Shown: positions 15,581-25,158, counted from the first letter of the stretch. The stretch is DNA of 64,000 nt from Neobacillus mesonae (GCA_023715865.1 JAMBOW010000001.1:2170001-2234000); one strand, 5' to 3'. Notes: generated by a model from the letters alone, not told the origin. Numbers and translations are program-made.

Positions 15581-18031
15581 TTATTTACGGAGCTCTGCCC
15601 CGGTCTTCTCTGTCAAATCCTCAAGGACTTTAGTATGAACCGAAGTAATCTCTTCCTCTGTAAGCGTATGATCCTTATGACGGTAGGTTAGAGCAAGAGC
15701 GACGCTCTTCTTACCTTCGCCTACTTTATCTCCTGTATAAATATCAAAGACCTGCACGGATTGCAGCAGCTCACCAGCGGACTCCCGAATGGATGCCATG
15801 AGAAGACCTGCTTCTACCGATTGATCAACAACAACGGCAATATCGCGCTGAACTGCCGGGAATCTCGGAAGCTCACGATATACGAGCACCGGAGCTGCCT
15901 TATCATATAACGCTTCAAGTGACAATTCAGCAATATAAGTATCTGCCAAATCATATGCAAGCTGAAGCTCAGGGTGAACCTGGCCTATGGTTCCTACCAG
16001 CACTTTCTCTGCACCAGAACCATTCAGATAGATGGAAGCCGAGCGCCCTGGATGGTAATCCTTCGGTTGGTTCGCTTCGTAGCTGATCAGCGCTTCAAGC
16101 CCTAGATAAGCAAAGATCGATTCAAGCGCACCCTTGAGATCAAAGAAGTCAACCTTCTCAGGAGAGATGTTCCATTGCTTCTCTACGCGATTACCAGATA
16201 AGAGAAGTGACAGCACAGGAATTTCTTTCGGCTGTTTCGTTAATGTTTCTTCCTCTGTATAGAAGACGCTGCCGATTTCAAATAGAGCCAGACTATCCTG
16301 CTTCCGGTTACGGTTATACTGAGCCGCTTCCAGCATTTGCGGCAGAGCACTCGTTCTAAGCACGCTGAGCTCTTCGCTCATTGGCATAGCAAGCTTCACG
16401 GAGCGACTGCCGGCTGTCAATGCTGAGAACTGTGACGCACGCCCAGGGTTAACGAAAGAATAGCTGATCATCTCCTGATATCCGCCGTTAGACAAGAGAC
16501 TGCGCAGCGCTCTGCGAATCGCCTGTGGTTTGGTCAGGGAGCCTGGAGTCGTTGGACCTTCAATCACCGTTGTAGGAATGAGATCGTATCCGTATAGACG
16601 TGCGACCTCCTCAATCAGATCCACATCTCGTGTGATGTCCCCACGACGTGTTGGTACAGTAATGCTCAGCTCATCTTCGGATACAGCAGTATACGTGAAA
16701 TGAAGACGGTCAAAAATTCCTTTGATTTCACTCGCTGACAGAGAGGTTCCAAGGTAGCTGTTCACCTTCGTGACAGAAAGTGCAATGACGAGCTCTTCCT
16801 CAGATGCAGACTTCGATTCTACGATCCCTGGATGTACAGTGCCGCCTGCATATTTGGCGATAAGCGAAGCCGCACGGTTCAATGCAGGTATAACAGAACC
16901 CGAATCCACATTTTTTTCAAAACGAAGACTGGATTCCGAACGCAGTCCAAGCTCGCGGGAAGTTTTGCGAACGGTCGTGCCGTCAAACTTGGCTGATTCC
17001 AGCAAAATATTTACCGTATCCCCGGTTACTTCAGAGTTCTGACCACCCATTACGCCAGCAATAGCAACCGGCTTTACTCCGTCAGTAATAAGCAGCATCG
17101 TATCCTTCAGCTTGCGCTCCTGGTCATCGAGGGTAACCATGGTTTCGCCTTCTTTAGCTGCACGAACGACAATGTTTCCGCCAGCAAGCTGATCTGCATC
17201 AAACGCATGCAGCGGCTGACCGTATTCCAGCATGACATAGTTAGTAATATCCACAATGTTGTTAATTGGACGAATACCAGCAGCCATTAGACGATTTTGC
17301 ATCCACAGCGGAGACGGCATATTTTTTACACCACTGATGTATCTCGCCGAGTAATGAGTACACAGCTCAGGAGCTTCAACCTGCACAGAAATGTGGTCAG
17401 ATGCTGATGATCCCGACTCGCTGATTTCCTCTTGAGGCTTCGGCAATGTTACTTCTCTGCCCAAAATCGCACTGACTTCGTAGGCCGCTCCAATCATGGA
17501 AAGTGCATCGGAACGGTTCGGGGTAAGATCAAGCTCAAGCACATGATCGTCAAGACCCAGCACCTGCTCAATTGGTGTTCCTACTTCAAGCTCTGCAGGC
17601 AGAACCAGAATTCCTTCTTGCAGCTCTTTTGGAAGCAGTTTGTCATTCAGACCGAGCTCTTTTGCAGAACAGATCATTCCTTGCGACAGTGCGCCGCGCA
17701 ATTTTGCTTTTTTAATCTCAAGACCGCCAGGCAATTTCGCGCCCACGAGCGCTACAGGAACTTTTTGCCCTGCGTCTACATTTTTCGCGCCGCATACGAT
17801 TTGAAGCTCCTCTTCAAGTCCAGCATCGACTTTACAAATGTTCAGCTTATCAGCATCCGGATGTTTTTCTTTGCTCTTAACGTATCCGACAACCACTTTC
17901 GTCACGCCTTGATTCCGGTTCTCAACTATATCGATTTCAATACCCGCACGTGTGATGCGCTCTGCCAAATCCTGCGGCGCAACACCTTCCAGAGAAATAT
18001 AATCAGATAACCATTCTGTTGATACTCTCAT
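15581..18031 (-). CDS. pheT: Phenylalanyl-tRNA synthetase beta subunit
   Basis: An 816-residue PheT, the beta subunit of the (alpha-beta)2 phenylalanyl-tRNA synthetase. Domains: EMAP-type tRNA-binding domain (~39-150, VGYVKSKEKHPDADKLNICKVDAG), B3/B4 editing domain (~205-380, with NIVDITNYVMLEYGQPLHAFDAD), B5 (~405-480), catalytic-like core, and C-terminal FDX-ACB anticodon-binding domain (~720-816, YRELPRFPAVQRDIAVVVD). Length matches the family (about 800). The editing domain removes Tyr-tRNAPhe. It is 54 nt downstream of pheS and is controlled by the T-box upstream of pheS. Confidence 0.98.
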   Translation of the reverse strand: MRVSTEWLSDYISLEGVAPQDLAERITRAGIEIDIVENRNQGVTKVVVGYVKSKEKHPDADKLNICKVDAGLEEELQIVCGAKNVDAGQKVPVALVGAKLPGGLEIKKAKLRGALSQGMICSAKELGLNDKLLPKELQEGILVLPAELEVGTPIEQVLGLDDHVLELDLTPNRSDALSMIGAAYEVSAILGREVTLPKPQEEISESGSSASDHISVQVEAPELCTHYSARYISGVKNMPSPLWMQNRLMAAGIRPINNIVDITNYVMLEYGQPLHAFDADQLAGGNIVVRAAKEGETMVTLDDQERKLKDTMLLITDGVKPVAIAGVMGGQNSEVTGDTVNILLESAKFDGTTVRKTSRELGLRSESSLRFEKNVDSGSVIPALNRAASLIAKYAGGTVHPGIVESKSASEEELVIALSVTKVNSYLGTSLSASEIKGIFDRLHFTYTAVSEDELSITVPTRRGDITRDVDLIEEVARLYGYDLIPTTVIEGPTTPGSLTKPQAIRRALRSLLSNGGYQEMISYSFVNPGRASQFSALTAGSRSVKLAMPMSEELSVLRTSALPQMLEAAQYNRNRKQDSLALFEIGSVFYTEEETLTKQPKEIPVLSLLLSGNRVEKQWNISPEKVDFFDLKGALESIFAYLGLEALISYEANQPKDYHPGRSASIYLNGSGAEKVLVGTIGQVHPELQLAYDLADTYIAELSLEALYDKAAPVLVYRELPRFPAVQRDIAVVVDQSVEAGLLMASIRESAGELLQSVQVFDIYTGDKVGEGKKSVALALTYRHKDHTLTEEEITSVHTKVLEDLTEKTGAELRK

Positions 18032-18085
18032 GTCACGTTCACTTCCTTCTATTATATATGGTTCTTGTTTCTGTACTTTAAAAGG

Positions 18086-19120
18086 TTATAATCTCGCAAA
18101 CTGCTTCAGGAAGGACAGATCACTGTTATAGAAATGACGAATATCGTCTACGCCATATTTCAGCATAGCAATCCGTTCTACTCCCATTCCGAATGCAAAA
18201 CCGCTGTATTCCTTCGGATCGTATCCACCCATTTCAAGCACGTTAGGATGAACCATACCCGCACCTAAAATTTCAATCCAGCCTGTTTGTTTACACAGAC
18301 GGCAGCCTTCTCCGCCGCACTTGATGCAGGTAACGTCAACTTCAACGCTTGGCTCCGTGAACGGGAAGAAGCTTGGACGAAGACGGATTTCCGTATGGGA
18401 ACCAAACATTTCTCGAACGAACTGCAATAGTGTACCTTTCAAGTCGCTCATTCGAATATTTTTACCGACAACGATGCCTTCAACCTGGTGGAACTGGAAG
18501 GAATGCGTGGCATCATCATCATCACGGCGATACACTTTACCTGGAACAATGACCTTTACAGGAGATTCGCCTTGCATCGCAAGCATCGTGCGAACCTGTA
18601 CCGGGGAAGTATGTGTACGCATCAGAATGTCCTCTGTAATATAGAAGGAATCCTGCATATCGCGGGCTGGATGGTTCTTCGGTAAATTAAGTGCTTCAAA
18701 GTTGTAATAATCTGTTTCCACTTCAGGGCCTTCTGCAACCTGGTAGCCCATTCCGACAAAGATGTCCTCCAGATCCTGAATGACTTTAGTCAAAGGATGA
18801 AGTCCGCCTGCTGGCAGACGGCGTCCAGGCAGGGTAATATCAATTGTCTCTTTGGCAAGCCGCTTTTCGGTCTCAGCTTTTTGGAAAGCCTGCTGCTTTT
18901 CTTCAATTACAGCTTCAATAGCTCCGCGAACATCGTTCGCTACCTGTCCAATTACCGGACGCTCTTCGGCGCTTAATGCGCCCATGCCGCGCAGGATTTC
19001 TGTCAACGCGCCTTTTTTACCCAAATACTTTACACGGATATCGCCGAGCGCCTGTGCATCATGAACACCTGCCAGCTCCGCAAGCGCTTCGCTCTTCAAA
19101 GCTTCCAATTTTTCTTTCAT
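18086..19120 (-). CDS. pheS: Phenylalanyl-tRNA synthetase alpha subunit
   Basis: A 344-residue PheS, the catalytic subunit that charges tRNAPhe. N-terminal coiled-coil (1-~85) is followed by the class II core: motif 1 region [14 protein letters not shown], motif 2 [21 protein letters not shown], and motif 3 [17 protein letters not shown]. The phenylalanine-pocket region with [10 protein letters not shown] is present, and a CIKCGG...CRLC segment resembles the metal-binding-like loop of some bacterial PheS. The gene starts with ATG after a GGAGG and is preceded by a T-box leader (19163-19452), so expression rises when uncharged tRNAPhe accumulates. Confidence 0.98.
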   Translation of the reverse strand: MKEKLEALKSEALAELAGVHDAQALGDIRVKYLGKKGALTEILRGMGALSAEERPVIGQVANDVRGAIEAVIEEKQQAFQKAETEKRLAKETIDITLPGRRLPAGGLHPLTKVIQDLEDIFVGMGYQVAEGPEVETDYYNFEALNLPKNHPARDMQDSFYITEDILMRTHTSPVQVRTMLAMQGESPVKVIVPGKVYRRDDDDATHSFQFHQVEGIVVGKNIRMSDLKGTLLQFVREMFGSHTEIRLRPSFFPFTEPSVEVDVTCIKCGGEGCRLCKQTGWIEILGAGMVHPNVLEMGGYDPKEYSGFAFGMGVERIAMLKYGVDDIRHFYNSDLSFLKQFARL

Positions 19121-19162
19121 GGCGTTACTGCCTCCTTAAAAATGATTGAGTATTTGACCAAC

Positions 19163-19452
19163 AAAAAAGGCCTTTTCTCCCCCGAAAAGGGACGAAAAGA
19201 CCGTGGTACCACCCTTGTTAGATTCATGTACAGCCGGCAATAGCCGTGAGCTATACGATTTCAATCTCACTTTAGCACGTTCGTAACGGGTCGTGAACCG
19301 GTATCCTCTACTAATTGGAATAAGTAATTCTCTACCCGAGAATTCTTTCCACTATTCAAGGAACTGCTCCGGAGCGAACTTCGACAGCCTGATTTTATAG
19401 AAACGCTCTCAATCTGCGGCGCTTCCTCCCTGTACAAAAGCACTGTGTACTC
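19163..19452 (-). promoter_or_regulatory. T-box leader of pheST (tRNAPhe)
   Basis: The minus strand contains the T-box core AGGGTGGTACCACGG (plus 19202-19217), whose TGGT bulge can pair with the tRNA 3' end. It is followed by a terminator stem GGTCTTTTC/GAAAAGGCC with a T run (plus 19163-19202), which the antiterminator would prevent. A stem-I-like region lies upstream. A TTC at plus 19361-19363, in the context GGAGCAG-TTC-CTTGAA, is the best specifier candidate and fits Phe; the exact fold was judged by eye. The leader fills the 448-nt gap between pheS and the ABC-F gene. Confidence 0.9.
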
Positions 19453-19458
19453 TTCTCC

Positions 19459-19464
19459 ATCATA
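19459..19464 (-). promoter_or_regulatory. Extended -10 promoter for pheST
   Basis: In the minus sense the sequence reads TGCTATGAT, an extended -10 (TGn plus TATGAT), just upstream of the T-box stem I. No good -35 is apparent, as is common for extended -10 promoters. Confidence 0.5.
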
Positions 19465-19568
19465 GCATTTTGATCATTCAAGTCTTGTTTGCTACATTAT
19501 TATACGCAAATGAGATGGCCCTCGCAAGTCCTCACGTCAAAATAGGCTTTGTCAGAAGTGTATACTCA

Positions 19569-21467
19569 CTAATCCTTCTTCTGAAGGGCTTCCAGCTGGG
19601 TACGGATCTCCCGGATTTCCTGAAGGGTGTTCTGATCCATATAGAAAGATTCTACTCCCCCGGATGAACCCTGATCCTGGTTATCGTAGATAGTACCTGT
19701 GAGCAATTCATTTAAACGATGCTGCAGCTGCATTCGGCGGTTATCGGCTTCCCGTTCTGCAGGCGCTTCTTCTTGCCGTTTAAGGTGCTCTTCATACTCC
19801 TGGACAGTTCCATCAAACAAGCGGGGGATTTCCTGCCTGCCCAAATAAAGCAGCTGATTGGCCAGCTTTCGGACAAGTGTCCGGTCATGCGACACAAAGA
19901 CCATAGAGCCCTCGTAATTAAGCAGTGCCGTCTCCATCACTTCTCTAGTATCAATGTCCAGATAGTTGGTCGGTTCGTCCAGAACGAGGAGATTAGAGCC
20001 GCTGAAGTATAATCGAATAAAGGCTAGCCTGCATTTCTCCCCCATGCTTAAAGAGCCTATTTTCTTAAACACATCATCTCTTGAAAATAAAAAGTTGCCC
20101 AAAACCGTTCTTGCCTCTGTTTGTGTCATGTAAGGATTGGCAAGCAAGCTGTCAAGCAGCGTCATTTCAGGCTGAAGTCCCTCCAGCTCTTGTGAAAAAT
20201 ACCCGATCTTCGCCTTGGGATGAAGGACCACCTTCCCTTTTTGCGGAGCCAGCTCTCCAGTAATGAGCCTTAGCATTGTCGTCTTCCCTGCTCCATTCGC
20301 GCCCTGAAGTGCGATTCTCTTCCCGCGATCCACAAACAAATCGATTCTCGAAAAGACCGGAACATCACTGTCAGGATAGCTGTATTCTACATCTTGAAGC
20401 TGGACAAGAGTGCGGGCACCAAAGCCCTCCTCTTTTAATTCCATGCTAACTTTGGGGCCTTCACGCGGTCGTTCTACACGCTCTCCCTCGAGCCGTTCAA
20501 GCTGCTTCTGCTTGGCGTGATACCTTGATATATTTTTATTGGCTCTTGCCTTGTAATAGCTTTCTGCTGCTCTTGTTTCGGTTACATTTCCTGCATTTCG
20601 GTGCGACTTGTTGAACCATTCCTGATATTTACGAATGGACTCCTCCAACGCTTTCCTCGCAAGCTCCTGCTGCCGATATTTCGTTTCCTGCTCTCTACGC
20701 TCCCGCTCCTTTTGGAGTTTATAGTCCTCATACCCGCCAGGGTATTTATGAGCGCCTTCTTTGGTCAGCTCACAAATTCCAGTTGCCACTTGGTCCAGAA
20801 AGGTCCGGTCATGAGATACGAAGACAAGCGTGCCTGGATACGTTAATATCCATTCCTCCAGCCAGATCATGCTCTCATGATCCAAATGGTTTGTCGGTTC
20901 ATCAAGAATAAGCAGTCTCGGCTTCCTGGTTAATAGAGCGGATAAACGAAGTCTTGTCTTTTGCCCGCCGCTGAGCGAAATAAAAGGCCGGTTCCACAGC
21001 TCCTCGCGGATACCGAGATGAGTCATCATTTTCTCAAGCTCCGCTTCCCGTGCATAGCCCCCCTGAAGATCATACTGTTCTAGTATTTCACCATAGCGAA
21101 CAATTAAATCAGGATCATGTTCTGATCCGCCTGAAGAGAGCTCTGCTTCCATCTCCTGCAGCTTTAATTTTAATTCACCCCAAATGCCGCTCTCCTGATA
21201 TGCCACTTCATGAACAGTTAAATGCGTGTCGGCCTTAAAATCCTGCCTCATAAATCCTACTTCTTCTGGCTGAAGATGGAGGGTTATAGTTCCTTCCGTC
21301 TTCTCCTCGCTTCCCGTCAAAATGTTTAACAGCGTCGTTTTACCGCATCCGTTCCGTCCAAACAATGCTATTCGTTCATTCTCATTAATCTCTAGATTCA
21401 CATGTTCAAACAAAAACTTGCCATTCCATTCCTTACTGATCTCACGCATATGAATAAGTGTTGTCAT
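19569..21467 (-). CDS. ABC-F family ribosome-associated ATPase
   Basis: A 632-residue protein with two ABC ATPase domains and no membrane helices, typical of ABC-F translation factors. Domain 1: Walker A GRNGCGKTT, signature LSGGQKTRLRL, Walker B LLILDEPTNHLDHES. The inter-domain linker (~245-325) is helical and basic (KERERREQETKYRQQELARKALE), as expected for the P-site tRNA interaction motif. Domain 2: Walker A GANGAGKTT, signature LSMGEKCRLAF, LLVLDEPTNYLD. A C-terminal acidic helical tail follows. Antibiotic-resistance ABC-F proteins (VmlR, Vga, Lsa, Msr) belong here and are often under attenuation control; the leader at 21483-21840 suggests this one may be too, but resistance cannot be concluded from sequence. 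Confidence 0.92.
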   Translation of the reverse strand: MTTLIHMREISKEWNGKFLFEHVNLEINENERIALFGRNGCGKTTLLNILTGSEEKTEGTITLHLQPEEVGFMRQDFKADTHLTVHEVAYQESGIWGELKLKLQEMEAELSSGGSEHDPDLIVRYGEILEQYDLQGGYAREAELEKMMTHLGIREELWNRPFISLSGGQKTRLRLSALLTRKPRLLILDEPTNHLDHESMIWLEEWILTYPGTLVFVSHDRTFLDQVATGICELTKEGAHKYPGGYEDYKLQKERERREQETKYRQQELARKALEESIRKYQEWFNKSHRNAGNVTETRAAESYYKARANKNISRYHAKQKQLERLEGERVERPREGPKVSMELKEEGFGARTLVQLQDVEYSYPDSDVPVFSRIDLFVDRGKRIALQGANGAGKTTMLRLITGELAPQKGKVVLHPKAKIGYFSQELEGLQPEMTLLDSLLANPYMTQTEARTVLGNFLFSRDDVFKKIGSLSMGEKCRLAFIRLYFSGSNLLVLDEPTNYLDIDTREVMETALLNYEGSMVFVSHDRTLVRKLANQLLYLGRQEIPRLFDGTVQEYEEHLKRQEEAPAEREADNRRMQLQHRLNELLTGTIYDNQDQGSSGGVESFYMDQNTLQEIREIRTQLEALQKKD

Positions 21468-21503
21468 ACCGTATCTCCCTCTTTCTTATCAAAAGCTAAA
21501 ACA

Positions 21504-21524
21504 CCGCAGGCAAGATGCCTGCGG
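21504..21524 (-). terminator. Putative attenuator hairpin ahead of the ABC-F gene
   Basis: Perfect 8-bp stem CCGCAGGC/GCCTGCGG with a 5-nt loop, followed in the minus sense by TGTTTTAGCTTTT, only 37 nt before the ATG. Its position inside the leader, after the promoter and before the gene, suggests conditional termination. Confidence 0.65.
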
Positions 21525-21561
21525 CTATAACGATCGTCTATAGAAAAAGCGCACTTTCAGC

Positions 21562-21580
21562 AAAAAGACGGTTTGACCGT
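21562..21580 (-). terminator. Second terminator-like hairpin in the ABC-F leader
   Basis: Short stem ACGGT/ACCGT (loop of 3) followed by CTTTTTG in the minus sense. Weaker than the downstream hairpin; together they resemble serial attenuators. Confidence 0.4.
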
Positions 21581-21605
21581 GCGGGGGTGCAGCGCAGTGT
21601 CCTCT

Positions 21606-21776
21606 CTATCCGAGATTGACAGAGACAGACAATATGCGTGTAAAACACCACAAGGACAGCACAAAAAACCACACCGTTCCACTAGCTGAAATAAGCACAC
21701 TTATCCTAAGGAACGTCAGCCGCAACCAGCTAACCTGCTTCACCATCGGTTTAACAGTTTTCCACCAGGATTTCAT
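21606..21776 (-). CDS. Candidate 56-codon leader peptide upstream of the ABC-F gene
   Basis: Reading the leader in the minus sense gives a 56-codon ORF starting MKSWWKTVKPMVKQVSW, then LRLTFLRISVL and a hydrophobic Trp/Phe-rich stretch, ending in TAG. A two-codon ORF (ATG AAG TAA) sits at 21783-21791 just before it. The ribosome binding sites of both are weak. The peptide is basic and hydrophobic, and its end is 26 nt before the first attenuator hairpin. Its role as a translated regulator is inferred from position; it could be non-coding. Confidence 0.35.
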   Translation of the reverse strand: MKSWWKTVKPMVKQVSWLRLTFLRISVLISASGTVWFFVLSLWCFTRILSVSVNLG

Positions 21777-21830
21777 GTGTTCTTACTTCATGGGACGTGT
21801 GGTTACCTCTCATTCATCATTATTGAACTC

Positions 21831-21839
21831 AGTATAGCA
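21831..21839 (-). promoter_or_regulatory. Extended -10 promoter for the ABC-F leader
   Basis: TGCTATACT in the minus sense: extended -10 with a good TATACT hexamer and no clear -35. It would give a leader of about 355 nt before the ABC-F start codon. Confidence 0.55.
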
Positions 21840-21882
21840 TGAACTTTGAAAAAGAAAAATATGCAAATGACTATAAATATAT

Positions 21883-21921
21883 AAAAACAGCTGCCTCCTT
21901 TTAGGGAAAGCAGCTGTTTTT
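21883..21921 (-). terminator. Intrinsic terminator of the sugar ABC transporter operon
   Basis: Perfect 12-bp stem AAAAACAGCTGC/GCAGCTGTTTTT with T tracts at both ends, 37 nt after the stop of the solute-binding protein gene on the minus strand. Confidence 0.9.
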
Positions 21922-21957
21922 ATAAATTTGAATTAACCCTTAACAGGTTGATAAACC

Positions 21958-23247
21958 TTATTTTTTCAGTTTATCCCAAGCAGCCTGCATGCCTTCCATC
22001 CAGCCGTTCACATCAACTTGATCTGCGATCAGCTGCTGAATAACGCTGGCAAATTCCTGTGTTACCCCATCCGGGAATTTGGAGGACTGCAATCCATATA
22101 CCTTATCCTCTTGAACATAGGACTGTACGTCTGCCCCTAATTGTCCAATATCTTCTGCTGAAGCATCAATTGTCGTAAGAGCAGGAATGAACTTCCACTT
22201 CTTAACAATGTATTCTTTCCCCATGTCTGAAGTAACCAGCCAGTTCAAGAAGGTTTTAGCTTCTTCCTTGGATTCCGATTCTTTATTCACTACAAGGTTC
22301 GCCGGAATACCAACCGTCAGCTTGTCATTTTTCTCCACATTATCATCGATCGGCATTGGGAACATACCGATATTCATATCCGGCTTAATGTTATCTACGA
22401 GCGTTTGAGCCCAGTTGCCTTCCTGCATCATAGCTACTTCACCGTTTGCAAACAACGCTAAGTGAGTGTTAGCATCGGTCGTGAGTGGATTTTTTTGACC
22501 ATACTGTACCGTCAGCTTGAGCAGGTCGCTCCACTTTTCAAAACGCTCATTGCCTACAATCGTTTCTGTACCGTCATTCAGGCCTTGAATAAATTTATCT
22601 ACATTATCCTGCTGTGCAAAGGCAACACTGATGCCTTGGTTGCCAAGCAGCCACCACTCTTGATAAGCATTGCCAAATGGAGTTACTCCGATTGCCTGCA
22701 ATTTTTTAGCTGCTTCTTCCAGCTCAGTAATTGTTTTTGGAGTTTCCGTAATACCTGCTTGTTCAAACAGATCTTTGTTGTATACGAAACCGATACCTTC
22801 AAGGTTCATTGCCATTCCGTATACCTTACCGTCTTTAGTCATCGGCTCTGCAGCAAGAGGAACCAGATCTTCTACCCAAGGCTGGTCTGACAGGTCTTCA
22901 ATTTTATCCTGCCACATATCCAGCTCAGCAAAACCGCCGTTTGAGAAGATGTCAGGTGCATCACCGGATGCAAACTTGGTCTTAAGTGCCGCAGCGTAAT
23001 CTGCTCCGCCGCCGACTGTTTGAATGTCAAGCTTGATGTTCGGATACTCTTTCTCAAATTCAACCTTCAGCTCGTTGAGGCCCTCTACAATTTCTGTTTT
23101 AAATTGAAAGATTTTAACGGTTTTTACGTCTTCGTTGCTACCGCTTCCATTTTGTCCTTCAGTAGAACCGCCGCCGCAAGCCGCTAAAAAAGTCGACATT
23201 GCAAGCACAGCGGACAATACGAGCCCTGATTTTTTTCTTTTTGTCAT
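21958..23247 (-). CDS. Sugar ABC transporter solute-binding lipoprotein
   Basis: A 429-residue CUT1-type extracellular solute-binding protein. It has a lipoprotein signal (MTKRKKSGLVLSAVLAM) with lipobox LAAC, then a low-complexity Gly/Ser linker and a bilobal PBP fold (VKIFQFKTEIVEGLNELKVEFEKEYPNI..., GDAPDIFSNGGFAELDMW, TVGIPANLVVNKESESKEEA). Start ATG at 23247 is chosen because GGGGAG lies 9 nt upstream; the longer frame adds nine residues without a site. It is the last gene of a permease-permease-binding protein operon. The ligand is probably an oligosaccharide; identity is not visible. Confidence 0.93.
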   Translation of the reverse strand: MTKRKKSGLVLSAVLAMSTFLAACGGGSTEGQNGSGSNEDVKTVKIFQFKTEIVEGLNELKVEFEKEYPNIKLDIQTVGGGADYAAALKTKFASGDAPDIFSNGGFAELDMWQDKIEDLSDQPWVEDLVPLAAEPMTKDGKVYGMAMNLEGIGFVYNKDLFEQAGITETPKTITELEEAAKKLQAIGVTPFGNAYQEWWLLGNQGISVAFAQQDNVDKFIQGLNDGTETIVGNERFEKWSDLLKLTVQYGQKNPLTTDANTHLALFANGEVAMMQEGNWAQTLVDNIKPDMNIGMFPMPIDDNVEKNDKLTVGIPANLVVNKESESKEEAKTFLNWLVTSDMGKEYIVKKWKFIPALTTIDASAEDIGQLGADVQSYVQEDKVYGLQSSKFPDGVTQEFASVIQQLIADQVDVNGWMEGMQAAWDKLKK

Positions 23248-23316
23248 TGCTTTATTCTCCCCTATTCTGATCAATAATAGCTTATTTATGGAACAGCAGG
23301 CCGGCTGATCAAACGA

Positions 23317-24141
23317 TCAGCCTTTAACCGAACCTGCCGCAATTCCCTCAACAATGTAACGCTGCATAAGCAGATAAAAAACAATGATGGGTAAGATGCC
23401 CAATGCCAAAGCCGGAAGCGCCATATCCCACTGCTTCGTATATTGCCCAAAGAACGAGAATGTTGCCAGTGGAATCGTTCTTAGATCCGGATCCTGAAGA
23501 ATCAGAGAAGGCATCAGATAGTCGTTCCAGATTCCAAGCGTGTTAAGAACGATAATCGTCATAAGCATCGGTGTCAGCAGCGGAAGCACAATCCGGAAAA
23601 ATACCGTAATTGCATTACATCCGTCCACCCTCGCCGCTTCTTCAATTTCAAGCGGTACTGATTTGATGAAGCCATGAAGCAGGAACACTGCCATAGGGAT
23701 GCTCAGTCCCAGGTTTGTCATAAGCAGGCCCCACATGCTGTTGTTTACTCCGAGCACATTGACAACCTTGAGCACCGGAATCATGATCGTCTGAAACGGT
23801 ACAACCATCGCTGCAATAAAGAGCAGGAAGATGATCCGGTTTAAAAGCGTGTTTGCGCGGACGATCCGATAAGCCGCCATAGAGCTGAATAACGCGATAA
23901 AGATTACGCTGGAGATCGTTACAATAAGTGAATTTTTAAATGCGTCCCCAAATCGTGCCAGCTCCCATGCCCTGGAGTAGTTATCCCAAATAAAGGTTGT
24001 CGGCCAGGCAGCTGCATCGCTTAAGATCTCGCCGAATGATTTTACCGAATTGGCAAACAAAAAGTAAAACGGTGATAAAAAAAGCAGTGCAATCAGGATC
24101 ATTACTATTTCTGTGATAATAGGGCGTCTATGCAGTCTCAT
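23317..24141 (-). CDS. Sugar ABC transporter permease (MalG/LacG type)
   Basis: A 274-residue CUT1 permease with six hydrophobic segments and the EAA loop IEEAARVDGCNAITVFFRIVLPLLTP, which docks with the cytoplasmic ATPase. The C-terminus (YIVEGIAAGSVKG) is the usual end of this family. Start ATG at 24141 lies two nucleotides after the stop of the upstream permease; AAGGAGG is 12 nt before it, inside the upstream gene, so translation is coupled. A longer frame reading MPRRARR is less likely. Confidence 0.93.
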   Translation of the reverse strand: MRLHRRPIITEIVMILIALLFLSPFYFLFANSVKSFGEILSDAAAWPTTFIWDNYSRAWELARFGDAFKNSLIVTISSVIFIALFSSMAAYRIVRANTLLNRIIFLLFIAAMVVPFQTIMIPVLKVVNVLGVNNSMWGLLMTNLGLSIPMAVFLLHGFIKSVPLEIEEAARVDGCNAITVFFRIVLPLLTPMLMTIIVLNTLGIWNDYLMPSLILQDPDLRTIPLATFSFFGQYTKQWDMALPALALGILPIIVFYLLMQRYIVEGIAAGSVKG

Positions 24142-24142
24142 T

Positions 24143-25024
24143 CTAAGCTTCAACCTCCTTGCTCTTCGTGGCACGCACTTGAATCATCGTAATGACAGCC
24201 ACAATGACAAAGAACAGAAGCGCTTTCGCCGTACCAAGTCCGTATCTGTTGTTAATAAATGCTTCGTTGTAGATGTTCAAGGCTACAGATTCCGTTGATT
24301 TAAACGGACCGCCGTTTGTCAGAGACAAGTTTAGATCAAACATCTTGAACGACCAGGAAATGGCTAGGAACAAACATACAGTAACCGCAGGCATAATGAG
24401 CGGAACGATAATGTTTTTCAGCATCTGGAACCGATTCGCTCCATCGATTTCAGCAGCTTCTAATATTTCTTTGGAAACATTGCTGAGCGATGCGATGTAA
24501 ATCACCATCAGATAACCGGAAGATTGCCAGATAAAAACGATGACGATAGCCCAGAAGCCAGTCGTTGCATCCCCCAGCCAAGCTTGTTCAAAAAAGGACC
24601 AGCCTGTTTTTTCACCAATAGTTGCAAAGCCTTTAACGAAAATAAACTGCCATATGAAACCGAGAAGCAATCCGCCAATGACGTTTGGCATAAAAAAGAT
24701 GGTTCTTAGAATACTTCTCGTCTTTAGCTTTTTCGTCAAGAAGTAGGCCAGGAAAAATCCGACCACATTCGTCAGCAGTACACCAAGCACCGTAAAACGG
24801 ACTGTAAACCAGAAAGACGACCAGAAGTCCGGATCATCCACGAATATTTTCTTGAAATTATCTAGTCCGACCCAGGTCACCTGTCCGGAAACCCCGTTCC
24901 AATCCGTAAATGAGTAGTACATCCCCATACAAAACGGAATGATCATCACTACTGTAAAAAACAGGACCGCCGGGCCTACGAAGAAAAGCTGCTGTCCCAT
25001 ATTGGACCACTTCAAACCCCGCAC
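24143..25024 (-). CDS. Sugar ABC transporter permease (MalF/LacF type)
   Basis: A 293-residue CUT1 permease with six membrane segments: VLFFTVVMIIPFCMGMYYSFTDW near the N-terminus and the EAA loop EILEAAEIDGANRFQMLKNIIVPLIMP. Start is GTG (25024), supported by GGGGGA 6-7 nt upstream; the ATG-like alternative further up is not needed. It is the first gene of the minus-strand operon and diverges from the histidine kinase gene 134 nt away. No ATPase gene is in the operon, so MsmX-like sharing is expected. Confidence 0.93.
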   Translation of the reverse strand: MRGLKWSNMGQQLFFVGPAVLFFTVVMIIPFCMGMYYSFTDWNGVSGQVTWVGLDNFKKIFVDDPDFWSSFWFTVRFTVLGVLLTNVVGFFLAYFLTKKLKTRSILRTIFFMPNVIGGLLLGFIWQFIFVKGFATIGEKTGWSFFEQAWLGDATTGFWAIVIVFIWQSSGYLMVIYIASLSNVSKEILEAAEIDGANRFQMLKNIIVPLIMPAVTVCLFLAISWSFKMFDLNLSLTNGGPFKSTESVALNIYNEAFINNRYGLGTAKALLFFVIVAVITMIQVRATKSKEVEA

Positions 25025-25158
25025 TTTCCTTCCCCCTTTCCACATTTCACATGTTTGTATAACATTTTGTACTATTTATTATGATGTGAAAGTGCTATCA
25101 TGGACACCGACACAAGTGAACTGCAAGGTGTAAAATATTGATCGGAGATGACATTCAT

